DNA of 64,000 bases from Paenibacillus sp. 1001270B_150601_E10 (GTDB lineage: Bacteria; Bacillota; Bacilli; Paenibacillales; Paenibacillaceae): assembly GCF_015558675.1 (NCBI RefSeq), contig NZ_JADMOL010000010.1, forward strand, positions 1 through 64,000, in the 5' to 3' direction. Below are positions 53,653 to 62,499 of this stretch, piece by piece. Each line of letters opens with the position of its first letter. Position 1 is the stretch's first letter. The position numbers and the translations under genes are program-made. The notes under the pieces were generated by a model. The model saw nothing but the letters and a program-made list of their open reading frames with translations, was not told the origin of the DNA and searched no databases.

Positions 53653-53764
53653 AAGTTCGTATATTTGAGTTACCCACTGTAACTCAAATATACGAACTTG
53701 AAATCAAAAAAGTGCCGATATGACTGAGTTGTCACACGGCACAAAGTTCGGAGTTTTATGTTAC
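53653..53764. repeat. Right-border 21-bp repeats with internal hairpin
   Basis: Sites at 53653-53673 and 53679-53699 form a perfect 21-bp inverted repeat (loop CCACT). A third site is at 53744-53764 (AAGTTCGGAGTTTTATGTTA, then C). Between them a GTGCCG/CGGCAC stem (53712-53742, with an inner TGAC/GTCA) ends in T7 on the minus strand, an inward-facing terminator at the cassette edge. Confidence 0.68.
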
Positions 53765-53807
53765 TGCACATTCCAGTCTGCATGCTGCCTTTATGTTCTA
53801 TTTCTTA

Positions 53808-53840
53808 TATGTAAAAAATGATGTATGATTTATTTACATA
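53808..53840. promoter_or_regulatory. MFS gene promoter with flanking inverted repeat
   Basis: TATGTAAA (53808-53815) and TTTACATA (53833-53840) flank a TATGAT -10 hexamer (53824-53829). Suited to binding by a dimeric repressor; its gene is not adjacent. Confidence 0.45.
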
Positions 53841-53882
53841 AAGAGTTGAATCCGGCATGGCATTCAATGAAGGGGAGTGGGT

Positions 53883-55382
53883 ATGGAAGAGAAGTCTTTA
53901 TCGAACAAAACCTTTTGGACGATTATGTTCGCTATTTTTTTCGGCAACTTTCTGGCGGTATTAGCCACAAATACGGTCAATGTGGCTCTGCCTGTGTTAA
54001 TGAAGCACTTTGATGTTGATTTGCCAAGCATTCAGTGGGTCCTTACAGGATTTATGCTTGCTACGGGGACGGTGGCGCCTGCCATCGGATTTTTCGGTCA
54101 TCGCTTCAGCACGAAGCGGCTGTATTTATTTGCGCTGGGCGGCTTTATTGTGGCTTCCATCATGTGCGCCTTGTCATGGAACGAAGGCAGCCTCGTCTTC
54201 TTCCGCATTATCCAAGGGACATTCAGCGGTATGATCATGCCAACGACAATGGCGATCGTATATCAGGTGATCCCGAAGCAGCAGCAGGCTTTTGGCATCA
54301 GCATTTGGAGTTTGTCAGCCATGCTTGCGCCTGCAATAGGGCCGACTCTAGCAGGCGGCATTATTTATATGGCGGATTGGCACTGGCTGTTCTGGCTGAA
54401 TGTGCCGATTGGCCTTGTTGCGATGTTTGCCGTATGGAAGTTTATTCCGATGTATCGAATCGGCGGGCATCAGCGTTTTGATTCCCTAGGCTTCGCACTT
54501 GTGATTGTGGGCAGTATTCTGCTCTTGCTTAGCTTTGGTAACGGCGCAGCTTGGGGCTGGTTATCTGTGAAGACCTTTACTTTCTTTGCTATTGGTGCGG
54601 TTCTGATTGCGGCATTTATTTTTCGATCATCCAAGCTTGAGCACCCGCTGCTCAACTTCAGCGTGTTCCGATACTTTCGTTTTACGATGTCCATTGTGCT
54701 CGTTAGTATTATTACGATCAGCTTATATGCAGGAGGATTGCTGACACCATTATTTCTGCAGCAAGTTCAAGGTGAATCTGCATTAACGGCAGGACTCGTT
54801 CTGCTTCCAGCCTCCTTGCTGATGGCCAGCCTCATTCCATTCACGGGACGCTGGTATGAGCGGTTTGGTCCGGTGAAGCTTATTGTGACAGGACTCGTCT
54901 TTATGGCAATTGGGACGTTCGCCTTGAGCTGCTTGGACCCAGGCATGTCGAAGCTAGAAGTCACGTTATGGATGGCATTCCGCAACGTTGGTATTGCACT
55001 TGCCAATACGCCAGCTATGAATGCAGGCATGAGCGCTGTTAAGCGGGAGTGGGCCGGCTACGCATCTTCGATTAACAACTGGATTCGGCAGGGGCTTGCC
55101 TCGTTATCCATCGGCTTATTTTCGGCCTTGCTTGCCTCTCAAACGATTGCTCACCTGCAGCAGCTACAAGCAGAAGGACATGCCATGTCAGCAGAACTGC
55201 AGAAGCTTGCATATACGCAGGGCATTAACGACGTAAATATGATCGGCTTCCTGCTTACGTTGTTAGCGATCCCGGCAGCATTGTTGTTGAAATTGAATGG
55301 TGAAATCTCGCTATCAAGCAAGAAGCAGAAAGGACCTGCTTCTCAAGCAATGCAACATAATAAGGCCTTGAGTCGAGATTAG
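53883..55382 (+). CDS. MFS drug exporter, DHA2 (14-helix EmrB/QacA) family
   Basis: 499 residues from ATG 53883 (GGGGAG upstream; GTG 53877 also in frame). LAVLATNTVNVALPVLMKHF, WVLTGFMLATGTVAPAIGFFG and the motif-C-like SAMLAPAIGPTLAGG mark the DHA2 proton antiporters that expel drugs or dyes. Fourteen helices fit its length. It is a single gene ending at the first copy of the 67-bp terminator repeat. Confidence 0.9.
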   Translation: MEEKSLSNKTFWTIMFAIFFGNFLAVLATNTVNVALPVLMKHFDVDLPSIQWVLTGFMLATGTVAPAIGFFGHRFSTKRLYLFALGGFIVASIMCALSWNEGSLVFFRIIQGTFSGMIMPTTMAIVYQVIPKQQQAFGISIWSLSAMLAPAIGPTLAGGIIYMADWHWLFWLNVPIGLVAMFAVWKFIPMYRIGGHQRFDSLGFALVIVGSILLLLSFGNGAAWGWLSVKTFTFFAIGAVLIAAFIFRSSKLEHPLLNFSVFRYFRFTMSIVLVSIITISLYAGGLLTPLFLQQVQGESALTAGLVLLPASLLMASLIPFTGRWYERFGPVKLIVTGLVFMAIGTFALSCLDPGMSKLEVTLWMAFRNVGIALANTPAMNAGMSAVKREWAGYASSINNWIRQGLASLSIGLFSALLASQTIAHLQQLQAEGHAMSAELQKLAYTQGINDVNMIGFLLTLLAIPAALLLKLNGEISLSSKKQKGPASQAMQHNKALSRD

Positions 55383-55412
55383 GAAGAATCCGCTTAACCT
55401 CAAATCAAAACT

Positions 55413-55466
55413 AAACAGACCTGTCATTTGTCCTGCTTCGTGCAGGAGGATACAGGTCTGTTTTTT
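55413..55466 (+). terminator. Terminator of the MFS gene
   Basis: A 12-bp outer stem (55413-55424 with 55452-55463), inner TCCTGC/GCAGGA hairpin, then T6 overall. Confidence 0.88.
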
Positions 55467-55479
55467 ATCGAGTATGAAC
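55413..55479. repeat. 67-bp repeat, left copy (flanks the LanFEG/RK island)
   Basis: Matches 60504-60569 with three substitutions and short indels, same orientation. Weaker likeness continues to about 55562 (ending GGTACCTCAGAGTT versus GGTACCTCGGCGTT). Confidence 0.85.
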
Positions 55480-55638
55480 AGTATCAAGGGGGAATGCTCG
55501 TATGGTTTGCCTGCAAATCGATTATGCATACCCACCCGAAATGGTTCGGTACCTCAGAGTTAAACATATTGCAGTCTCACGACTACATATTAAATGAAGA
55601 CCGATATTCACTCCTACATAGAGAAACGGTCAAAACAG

Positions 55639-56373
55639 TTAAATGGTGTCCCGTTTACTAAAACTACGCAAACCATAAAGCAGTAAAATGGTAAAGGTTC
55701 CACCTAATAGAGTATAAAACAAGAAATAAGATTGTATCGGTGATTCGTCCTCAGGCGACATGGCTAGCATTGGCTGTGTCCATGGATAAATCTGACCTAA
55801 TGGTGTGCTGGCAACAATCAAGGCTGGAAGCGTAAATACTATACTTACAGCTAATGGCACACCAAATGTTTTAGCTCTTATGGATATAATTAATTGCAGA
55901 AGAATTAAAGGTAAGCATGCTAAGATGCCTTTAATGATATACCCCAATATCGTAAAGAGCGGAAGATTGCCTTCTACTCCTTTTATGTAACCAAATCCTA
56001 TAAAAAAGACGAATAAAGTTAACATCGTAATGATTACCATTCGAACTACTGTAAGGAATTTACCTAGAAAGATATCCGAGCGTTTGACTGGTAAAGCTAA
56101 TAGTTGTTTCCATCCACCCCCAACATGTTCACCTCTACAAATAAGGGCTGAGTATATTCCCACTAAGATTGGTAATACAAAAGGGCCCATAAATAATGCG
56201 GCCTGTGTCCACACTTCTATCCAAGCATTATCCCCGGGTTGCATAAACAGATCATAGTTTTTAAAGAAATTAATATAAGCTAGCGACACCCCTAATAAAG
56301 GACCAATTAAGTAAAGTAACCACGACTTGGAGCGTTTTAGTTTTAATCGTTCAACAAATAAGATATCTTTCAA
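55639..56373 (-). CDS. Lantibiotic-immunity type ABC permease (LanG/MutG family)
   Basis: 244 residues, six membrane helices, with VERLKLKRSKSWLL at the start and GGGWKQLLALPVKRSDIFLGKF in the first cytoplasmic loop, the pattern of LanE/LanG permeases. ATG 56373 is 12 nt after the preceding permease. With LanF and LanE it removes lantibiotics from the membrane. No lantibiotic synthesis gene is nearby, so it is resistance rather than self-immunity. Confidence 0.87.
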   Translation of the reverse strand: MKDILFVERLKLKRSKSWLLYLIGPLLGVSLAYINFFKNYDLFMQPGDNAWIEVWTQAALFMGPFVLPILVGIYSALICRGEHVGGGWKQLLALPVKRSDIFLGKFLTVVRMVIITMLTLFVFFIGFGYIKGVEGNLPLFTILGYIIKGILACLPLILLQLIISIRAKTFGVPLAVSIVFTLPALIVASTPLGQIYPWTQPMLAMSPEDESPIQSYFLFYTLLGGTFTILLLYGLRSFSKRDTI

Positions 56374-56385
56374 AATAAGTCCTCC

Positions 56386-57144
56386 TTACTGGACATTCCG
56401 GTTGGCAAAATGCATGGAGCCGATAAAAAATAGGATTATACCTAGTAATAAATTTATAGCAAGAAATGCCGTGAAATCTGGGTTATGCCCGATCCCCTCA
56501 TACTGCAATATAACGGTCGATGATTGAATTGGATAGGCTAATGGTAACCACCTCGTCGCTTGAGAAGCTGCTAAAAATAGACCCATAATAGAAGAAACTG
56601 ATCCAATAAGAATCGAGAAAGCTTGATTTTTAATGGTCATGGATAACCAATATTGAAAGGCCATAATTGGTAATACAGTAACCAACATACCGTAACTATC
56701 GCCTATCAATAAACCCCAAGGAATATCCCCTTCAAATGCTAATATCTTTCCTAGAAAAACCATACCAATCAGAAAAATAGTAATGGAAAGGAACATACAA
56801 ATCGTTAGCCAAATAAATTTGCTTAAATAAATTTTTCCTCTTGATATAGGCATTGAAAGGGTTTGTTTCCATCCATTTGCCTGATGTTCAATATTTGCTA
56901 TCATTGATGCAGCAAGTGTGACGGCCAATGGGAAACCTAGACCAAGTAACAAACTATTGTCGTACAATAAAAACATCCACATCGAATCTGCACCGAACAT
57001 CTCCGCTTGTTTTTCCACATACCCAGAACGATATGTGAGATTTACCAACTCATATGCCAATATAAGTAACGGAATTAATAAAACAATAATAAATAACGAC
57101 GAACGTTTTAATTTTAATTTTTCTGCCCACAATATATTTCTCAT
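56386..57144 (-). CDS. Lantibiotic-immunity type ABC permease (LanE/MutE family)
   Basis: 252 residues with six helices; AEKLKLKRSSLF at the start and NGWKQTLSMPISRGKIYLSKF in the first loop match its partner. Overlaps the ATPase stop by 4 nt. A+T-rich codon use differs from the chromosome around it. Confidence 0.87.
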   Translation of the reverse strand: MRNILWAEKLKLKRSSLFIIVLLIPLLILAYELVNLTYRSGYVEKQAEMFGADSMWMFLLYDNSLLLGLGFPLAVTLAASMIANIEHQANGWKQTLSMPISRGKIYLSKFIWLTICMFLSITIFLIGMVFLGKILAFEGDIPWGLLIGDSYGMLVTVLPIMAFQYWLSMTIKNQAFSILIGSVSSIMGLFLAASQATRWLPLAYPIQSSTVILQYEGIGHNPDFTAFLAINLLLGIILFFIGSMHFANRNVQ

Positions 57145-58052
57145 AAGCTTCCCTCTGTACCAGTTAATTCTAAGAAGATATCTTCAAGTGTTCTTTTCAC
57201 TTCTTCAAGACGATATACAGATATACCCGAATGAACTAGAATAGAGTTGATTTCTGAAACCAGTTCCGGTTCTGTTTGGGATAACCAAAGGAAATTGTCT
57301 TGTAAATTAGCCTTTAATTCTCGTTCTTTTAATATTTTATTTGCTTTTATTACATCATTAACCCCAACTTTTAATAAAGGTTTTCGTTTTTGTCTTAAGC
57401 GTTCAATCGAATCTTGGAATATCATTTTTCCATTATTAATGATTCCTACCTGTGTAGCCATTTGATCTATTTCGCTTAACAAGTGGCTGGATACAAGAAC
57501 ACTCATTCCAGCCTTCGGTAATTCCTTAATCAACTCTCTAATCTCTTGGATACCAGATGGATCTAGACCATTAGTCGGTTCGTCCAGTATTAATAAATCT
57601 GGATTACTAAGCATTGCAGCAGCAATCCCTAGGCGCTGCTTCATTCCAAGCGAATATTCTTTGGTTAATCGGTTTGCAACTTTAGTTAATCTTACAATTT
57701 CCAATACTTCATTCACTCGTTTTTCTGGAAGGTCTCGCAGCCTACGAACGGCCTCTAAATTTTCACGGCCGGTTAAGTTTCCATAGTACGTTGGGGACTC
57801 CACTAACGATCCGATCCGTTGTAAAATTTGTAGACGGTTTTTGTTGAGGTCTTCGCCAAAGATTTCGATATTGCCCTTTGTTGGCTTTATCAACCCCAGT
57901 AACATCCGGATCGTTGTCGTTTTTCCAGCCCCATTAGGTCCAAGAAATCCATAAATTTGTCCTCGCTCGATTCGCAGATTTAATCCATCCACAGACGTGT
58001 GTTTTTTATACTTTTTGGTTAGATCATTTGTCATTAATATTTGATCACTCAT
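57141..58052 (-). CDS. Lantibiotic-immunity type ABC ATPase (LanF family)
   Basis: 303 residues from ATG 58052 behind GGTGAGGAATAA. Walker A GPNGAGKTT, signature SLGMKQRLGIA, Walker B LLILDEPTNGLDPSG and a C-terminal extension of about 80 residues fit BcrA/LanF ATPases. First gene of the minus-strand lanFEG set, divergent from the two-component genes. Confidence 0.9.
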   Translation of the reverse strand: MSDQILMTNDLTKKYKKHTSVDGLNLRIERGQIYGFLGPNGAGKTTTIRMLLGLIKPTKGNIEIFGEDLNKNRLQILQRIGSLVESPTYYGNLTGRENLEAVRRLRDLPEKRVNEVLEIVRLTKVANRLTKEYSLGMKQRLGIAAAMLSNPDLLILDEPTNGLDPSGIQEIRELIKELPKAGMSVLVSSHLLSEIDQMATQVGIINNGKMIFQDSIERLRQKRKPLLKVGVNDVIKANKILKERELKANLQDNFLWLSQTEPELVSEINSILVHSGISVYRLEEVKRTLEDIFLELTGTEGSL

Positions 58053-58081
58053 TTATTCCTCACCTCATTTCTATCGTAAAC

Positions 58082-58109
58082 GAAACTTTTTGAACAAGAA
58101 TGAAACTTT
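58082..58109. promoter_or_regulatory. Direct repeats GAAACTTT in the lanF promoter
   Basis: GAAACTTT at 58082-58089 and 58102-58109, 20 nt apart (two helical turns), between lanF and the response regulator. OmpR-type activators bind such direct repeats. On the minus strand TACGAT close by may be the lanF -10 element. Confidence 0.5.
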
Positions 58110-58287
58110 CCCTAAACATTCGCTTAACGAACTATTCCTAATATTTGCATATTTCATTAACAACATAGTATATCAAAGGCTATATATTTATTTGAAAACC
58201 TAAACGGAAGATTAATTCTTTTCTCACCAGTTTTTTTTAAATATGTTTAATGTAAAATAATTATAGAAATAGGAAGGAGACTAATAA

Positions 58288-59010
58288 GTGACTTTTAAAC
58301 TTGAGGATCATAAAATTCTGTTGGTTGATGATGATCAGCACATTTTAGATTTATTAATAACAGTATTTGAAAAGGAAGGTTTTCAAAACGTCTTAAGCGC
58401 TACTACTGGAGAAGAAGCCCTTTTATTAACATCTCAAAATAACCCTCACATTATATTGTTAGATGTGATGCTACCAGATATAGATGGCTTTACTCTATGT
58501 AACAAAATTCGTTCAGAGACAGATGTTCCTATACTGTTTCTTACAGCTAAGACTACAGATTTAGATAAATTGCAGGGATTTAGTTTCGGAGGAGATGACT
58601 ATATTACAAAGCCCTTTAATCCTTTAGAGGTTGTTGCTCGAGTAAAAGCACAATTAAAACGTTCTACTAAAGTTCCATCACGGTATACACGTAAAAAACA
58701 TTTCGATTTTGGATATTTTAATTTTGATCCTAATGCCGGAAAACTTATTGTTAATGGTACAAGAATAGAATGTCCAACTCAGGAAATGAAACTTTTGCTT
58801 TATTTTTGTGAACACCCTAATCAAATATTGAATAAACATCAAATCTATAAGGATGTATGGGGAGAGTTATATGGCGGGGATAGTACAGTGATGGTACATG
58901 TAAGGCGTTTACGTGAAAAAATAGAAGAAGATCCAAGCAAACCTGAATGGATCAAAACGGTTCGAGGACTAGGTTACATATTTGAAGTAGCTAATGAGGG
59001 CTTATTGTGA
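58288..59010 (+). CDS. OmpR-family response regulator
   Basis: 240 residues from GTG 58288 (AAGGAG ten nt upstream). Asp59 in IILLDVMLPDIDG is the phospho-acceptor; a winged helix fills about 140-236. Resembles the LanR-type regulators of lanFEG immunity modules. A+T-rich. Confidence 0.9.
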   Translation: MTFKLEDHKILLVDDDQHILDLLITVFEKEGFQNVLSATTGEEALLLTSQNNPHIILLDVMLPDIDGFTLCNKIRSETDVPILFLTAKTTDLDKLQGFSFGGDDYITKPFNPLEVVARVKAQLKRSTKVPSRYTRKKHFDFGYFNFDPNAGKLIVNGTRIECPTQEMKLLLYFCEHPNQILNKHQIYKDVWGELYGGDSTVMVHVRRLREKIEEDPSKPEWIKTVRGLGYIFEVANEGLL

Positions 59011-60425
59011 ATTTAAGAAATCGTATCGCCTATTACTTCGTATCACGCCTTTTTTGGTTAATGCTTATTTGGGGTTTACTCATTGTGATTAGCATTGTTC
59101 TATTCAGCTTTTTTCTTGGAAATAGCAAACCTGAGAATCCACAAATATCGATTAACCAAATAGTTGAACATACATTTGTCGGAGATCAAAAACTTTCAGT
59201 TAGCTCGAAGATAGAAGAGGATCTAGTAAAAAATAGAATGTGGGTGCAAGTATTAGATGAACAGGGTAACGAACTGTTTTCCTTTAATAAACCTAAAAAT
59301 ATAAAAGATCATTATATTCCTGGAGAACTAGTGTCAGATTACTTGTATCCTGCTAAAAAGGGTTATCAGCTTTCCACATGGTATAAAACGATTGGTGATC
59401 AGGATCTTACTTGGGTTTTAGGGAAACCAATGAAAGATAATAACCCTTTGCTATACTGGGTAAATTATCTATGGATACTTATTATCATTCTATTCGGAAT
59501 GTTAGTTGCCCTGTTTTTTGGAAGACAATTAGGTGGTCCTTTACTTTTTATTGTATCTTGGATTGAAAATCTCTCAAAAGGAACATATGAAGAACCAATT
59601 CATAATTGGATCATTAATTCAAAGAAACGTAGGAGAAACAAAGCCGTATTTAAAACTTATGAGGAATTAGTGCATGCCCTTTCTGAGCTTACATCAACTC
59701 TTCAGAGAAATACAGAAGAACGAAATGTATTAGAAAAGACAAGAGAAGAATGGATGACAGGAGTCTCGCACGATCTTAAAACTCCTTTGTCTGTAATCAA
59801 GGGATATACAGTATTATTATCTTCACAAGAATATGATTGGGAACAAGATAAAGTACGCCACTTTTCCAAAATCATGGAAGAACGCGTGAAGTATATGGAG
59901 CAATTAATGGAAGACTTTAACTTAACTTTTCAATTAAAAAATGAAGCTATTCCGCTGCAACTTGAACAAAAAAATCTTGTGGATGTTTTTAAAGATACTT
60001 TGGAACAATTGCAAGGTTTGCCAGAATCAAAATCTAAAAGTTTTTCATTTCAAACGAATAAAGAAGAAATATTTCTTAATATGGATATGAAATACCTAAA
60101 ACGAGCATTTGAAAATTTAGTTGCTAATAGCATAAAACATAATCCGCCTGAAACCAAAATTAATGTTATTCTTTATGAAGACCTGTCCCATCCAAGACAA
60201 ATTCGTGTTTTAATTGAGGATGATGGCGTTGGTATGGATGAGGAAACTATTGAACACTTATTTGACCGTTATTACCGTGGGACGAGTGCATCTTCCAATA
60301 ATGATGGAACAGGATTAGGAATGGCGATTGCAAGGCAAATTATTATAGCCCATGGTGGAGATATTGACATTAAGAGCAAGTCTCAGTTAGGAACCCAGTA
60401 TAATATTATTTTTCCACTCGAATAA
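59007..60425 (+). CDS. Sensor histidine kinase
   Basis: 472 residues from GTG 59007 (GTGA overlap). Helices at about 12-38 and 149-172 enclose an outside domain of about 110 residues. HAMP-like linker, His255 in VSHDLKTPLSV, ENLVANSIKH N-box, EDDGVGM, GTGLGMAIARQ. LanK-type domain order. It probably senses a lantibiotic and raises lanFEG expression. Confidence 0.9.
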   Translation: MNLRNRIAYYFVSRLFWLMLIWGLLIVISIVLFSFFLGNSKPENPQISINQIVEHTFVGDQKLSVSSKIEEDLVKNRMWVQVLDEQGNELFSFNKPKNIKDHYIPGELVSDYLYPAKKGYQLSTWYKTIGDQDLTWVLGKPMKDNNPLLYWVNYLWILIIILFGMLVALFFGRQLGGPLLFIVSWIENLSKGTYEEPIHNWIINSKKRRRNKAVFKTYEELVHALSELTSTLQRNTEERNVLEKTREEWMTGVSHDLKTPLSVIKGYTVLLSSQEYDWEQDKVRHFSKIMEERVKYMEQLMEDFNLTFQLKNEAIPLQLEQKNLVDVFKDTLEQLQGLPESKSKSFSFQTNKEEIFLNMDMKYLKRAFENLVANSIKHNPPETKINVILYEDLSHPRQIRVLIEDDGVGMDEETIEHLFDRYYRGTSASSNNDGTGLGMAIARQIIIAHGGDIDIKSKSQLGTQYNIIFPLE

Positions 60426-60503
60426 AATGATTTTTCTAATTTCGGTATCAATAAAGAAAAGTCGAAGATTTCCTAAAAAAGGGGAGCCTCAAAAAACATA
60501 ATT

Positions 60504-60556
60504 AAACAGACCTGACATCTGTCCTGCTTCGTGCAGGAGGATGCAGGTCTGTTTTT
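60504..60556 (+). terminator. Terminator of the regulator/kinase genes
   Basis: An 11-bp outer stem (60504-60514 with 60544-60554), the same inner hairpin as the left copy and T5. Confidence 0.85.
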
Positions 60557-60569
60557 ATAGAGTATGAAC
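60504..60569. repeat. 67-bp repeat, right copy
   Basis: Near-identical to 55413-55479, same orientation, about 5.1 kb away. The pair brackets exactly the A+T-rich LanFEG/two-component island. Confidence 0.85.
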
Positions 60570-60725
60570 CGCTCAAGGATAAACTGCACCTATTCTTGCC
60601 CGCAAAACGATGATTTTCTTTAGTATCCCGAAGGGAGTTTGACTTGGTACCTCGGCGTTGCTAGCTTGTGACAATGTGAACCTACTTCGGTGCTATCGTC
60701 GACGATTTAACAATTTTAGCAATTG

Positions 60726-61427
60726 CTATTGTGCGCCTAGGTAGCGAACAGCAATCTTGCTTTCCTCCACGCCAGCAGTCGTTCGCTCAACATAGTAAGC
60801 TGATGCCTGCTCGCGGGAGCTGACGGTTAAGTGCAGCGCTTCGTTTATAAAATGCAATGCAGCTCCGTCATCGACGCCATAGCCAGCCTGCATGTTCCCT
60901 TCTCCAATAAGGCGCTGATAGGAAGGCCTTCTCATCTCTTCTCCATCATAATGTGGACAATGGCTCCCAGGGATAAAGCCAAGGGCATTCAGCTTATATA
61001 AAGGAGCATGGAGCGGATCGGTTAAGCCTTCTTGGAACCAGCATATCGAGCCTGCGCTTAAGCCGGTAAGCACAATTCCTTGCTCATAGGCTTTCCGCAG
61101 AATACGATCAAGTCCCCATTCTCGCCATAAGACAAGCATATTTCTTGTATTTCCGCCGCCTACATAGAGAATATCCTGACTAAGAACAAAGGGTTCGAGA
61201 TCCTGAAAAGCAGGCTCAAACAACGATAAATGGCTTGGCTCGCAGGGGAGCGAACGGAAGGACGTATAGAAGCGGTCGATGTATGAATCCGCATCTCCGC
61301 TCGCAGTAGGAATAAAGCATACTTTTGGCGAAGCGCTATCTACTTGAGTCAACACATATTGATCAAGCAGCAAGTTGTCTGGCTCCATGGAGAATCCGCC
61401 CCCGCCCATCGCAATGATTTGTCTCAT
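60726..61427 (-). CDS. Peptidase E-like (S51 family) hydrolase
   Basis: 233 residues; ATG 61427 has GAGAGGATGG. The catalytic Ser124 is in TGLSAGSICW, with YVGGGNTRN (oxyanion part) and His159 in SHCPHY. The family includes alpha-aspartyl dipeptidase and cyanophycinase; the YgaJ-like members of Bacillales have no set substrate. Cytoplasmic. Confidence 0.88.
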   Translation of the reverse strand: MRQIIAMGGGGFSMEPDNLLLDQYVLTQVDSASPKVCFIPTASGDADSYIDRFYTSFRSLPCEPSHLSLFEPAFQDLEPFVLSQDILYVGGGNTRNMLVLWREWGLDRILRKAYEQGIVLTGLSAGSICWFQEGLTDPLHAPLYKLNALGFIPGSHCPHYDGEEMRRPSYQRLIGEGNMQAGYGVDDGAALHFINEALHLTVSSREQASAYYVERTTAGVEESKIAVRYLGAQ

Positions 61428-61824
61428 TGAACATCCATCCTCTCATTTTCTATTTGTTTGTCTACTTGCCGTGCCTGTTGTTTCTCCTTAAAGATCCTTA
61501 ACACTTGGGTATTCGCGAAGTGGTAATTGATCAGGCATGCCACCATTTTCAATCAGATTGTACGCAGGAATCACCCAAAGTCATCGACAGTTTCCTAGCA
61601 GGAGCAAAAGATATTCTGCCTAGTGTATCACGCTTGATACCGTTAGGCTAGCTCATTATTGCAATTTACATCCATTATTTGTCATTGTTTCGAAGTAAAA
61701 AGCTTGCTTCGCGAAGCTTGCCTTTTATCTCTTGGACATTGCTATTATGATAAAGGATAGCAAGATTCGGTGTTCCGCGGAGCCGATATCGAACTTCATG
61801 AGAAGGATGAGGAGGAACGAAGTG
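61428..61824. other. Non-coding stretch before the last two-component system
   Basis: No gene seen. A palindromic AAGCTT-GCTTCGCG-AAGCTT block at about 61700-61719 followed by TTTTAT may be a weak terminator or regulatory hairpin. Confidence 0.4.
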
Positions 61825-62499
61825 GTGAGCGCAAAGCTATTATACATAGAAGATGAACAGGAAATTGGGGATTGGGTCAGTTCTTTTTTAAAGGAGAAAG
61901 GCTACGAGCTTGAATGGCTGAAGCATGGTGATCATGCGATCGAAGCGGCAGCAGCCTGTCAATTGGCGATCTTGGATGTGATGCTTCCGGGGCTTGATGG
62001 GTTTACCGTTGGCCAACGGTTGAAGAAGGCTTATCCCGTGATGCCGATATTGATGCTGTCAGCAAGAACTTCTATTGACGACAAGCTGCAGGGCTTGGAA
62101 TTTGCAGACGACTATTTGACGAAGCCCTTTCATCCAGAAGAACTGGCGGCCAGAATTGAAGTGCTGTTGAGAAGAGCCTGCATCGCCTCTCAAGAGGTAC
62201 TCTCAATCAAGCATTTGTCCGTGTACGAGCAGGAGAACCGTATCGTCAACCACGAGAAGAATGAGGAAATCATGCTCACGGGCAAGCAATTTCAAATCTT
62301 TAAATACCTGCTTCAGCATCAAGGGCGTGTGATGACCAAGGAGCAAATCTATGAGTCGGTATGGGGAGAGACATATATGGAAGGCGACAAGACGCTGATG
62401 GTCCATATTCGATATTTGCGTGAAAAAATAGAGCGCGACCCGGCGTCGCCTGAAATCATTGAGACGGTACGGGGACTCGGCTATCGGGTGAAAGCATGA
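61825..62499 (+). CDS. OmpR-family response regulator
   Basis: 224 residues from GTG 61825 (AGGAGG nine nt upstream; GTG 61822 is equally in frame, and a long upstream reading from 61732 has no site). Asp51 in LAILDVMLPGLDG; winged helix from about 130. The receiver loop lacks one residue (LEFADDYLTKP where a Gly/Ala-Asp-Asp is usual). Kinase overlaps by ATGA. Confidence 0.88.
   Translation: MSAKLLYIEDEQEIGDWVSSFLKEKGYELEWLKHGDHAIEAAAACQLAILDVMLPGLDGFTVGQRLKKAYPVMPILMLSARTSIDDKLQGLEFADDYLTKPFHPEELAARIEVLLRRACIASQEVLSIKHLSVYEQENRIVNHEKNEEIMLTGKQFQIFKYLLQHQGRVMTKEQIYESVWGETYMEGDKTLMVHIRYLREKIERDPASPEIIETVRGLGYRVKA

Larger units (their letters stand above)
50725..53764. mobile_element. ~3 kb cassette bounded by inverted clusters of a 21-bp repeat; possible degenerate Tn7-like element
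   Basis: Read inward, each border shows first a GTAAC...AACTT site and then an AAGTT...GTTAC site (left 50725-50745 and 50777-50796; right 53764-53744 and 53699-53679), so the borders are inverted. Inside are a methyltransferase, an HTH-GyrB-like ATPase and, next to the right border and reading away from it, a 53-residue relic resembling the TnsA N-terminus. In Tn7 tnsA sits in that position. I see no intact transposase and did not establish a target-site duplication. Confidence 0.5.
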
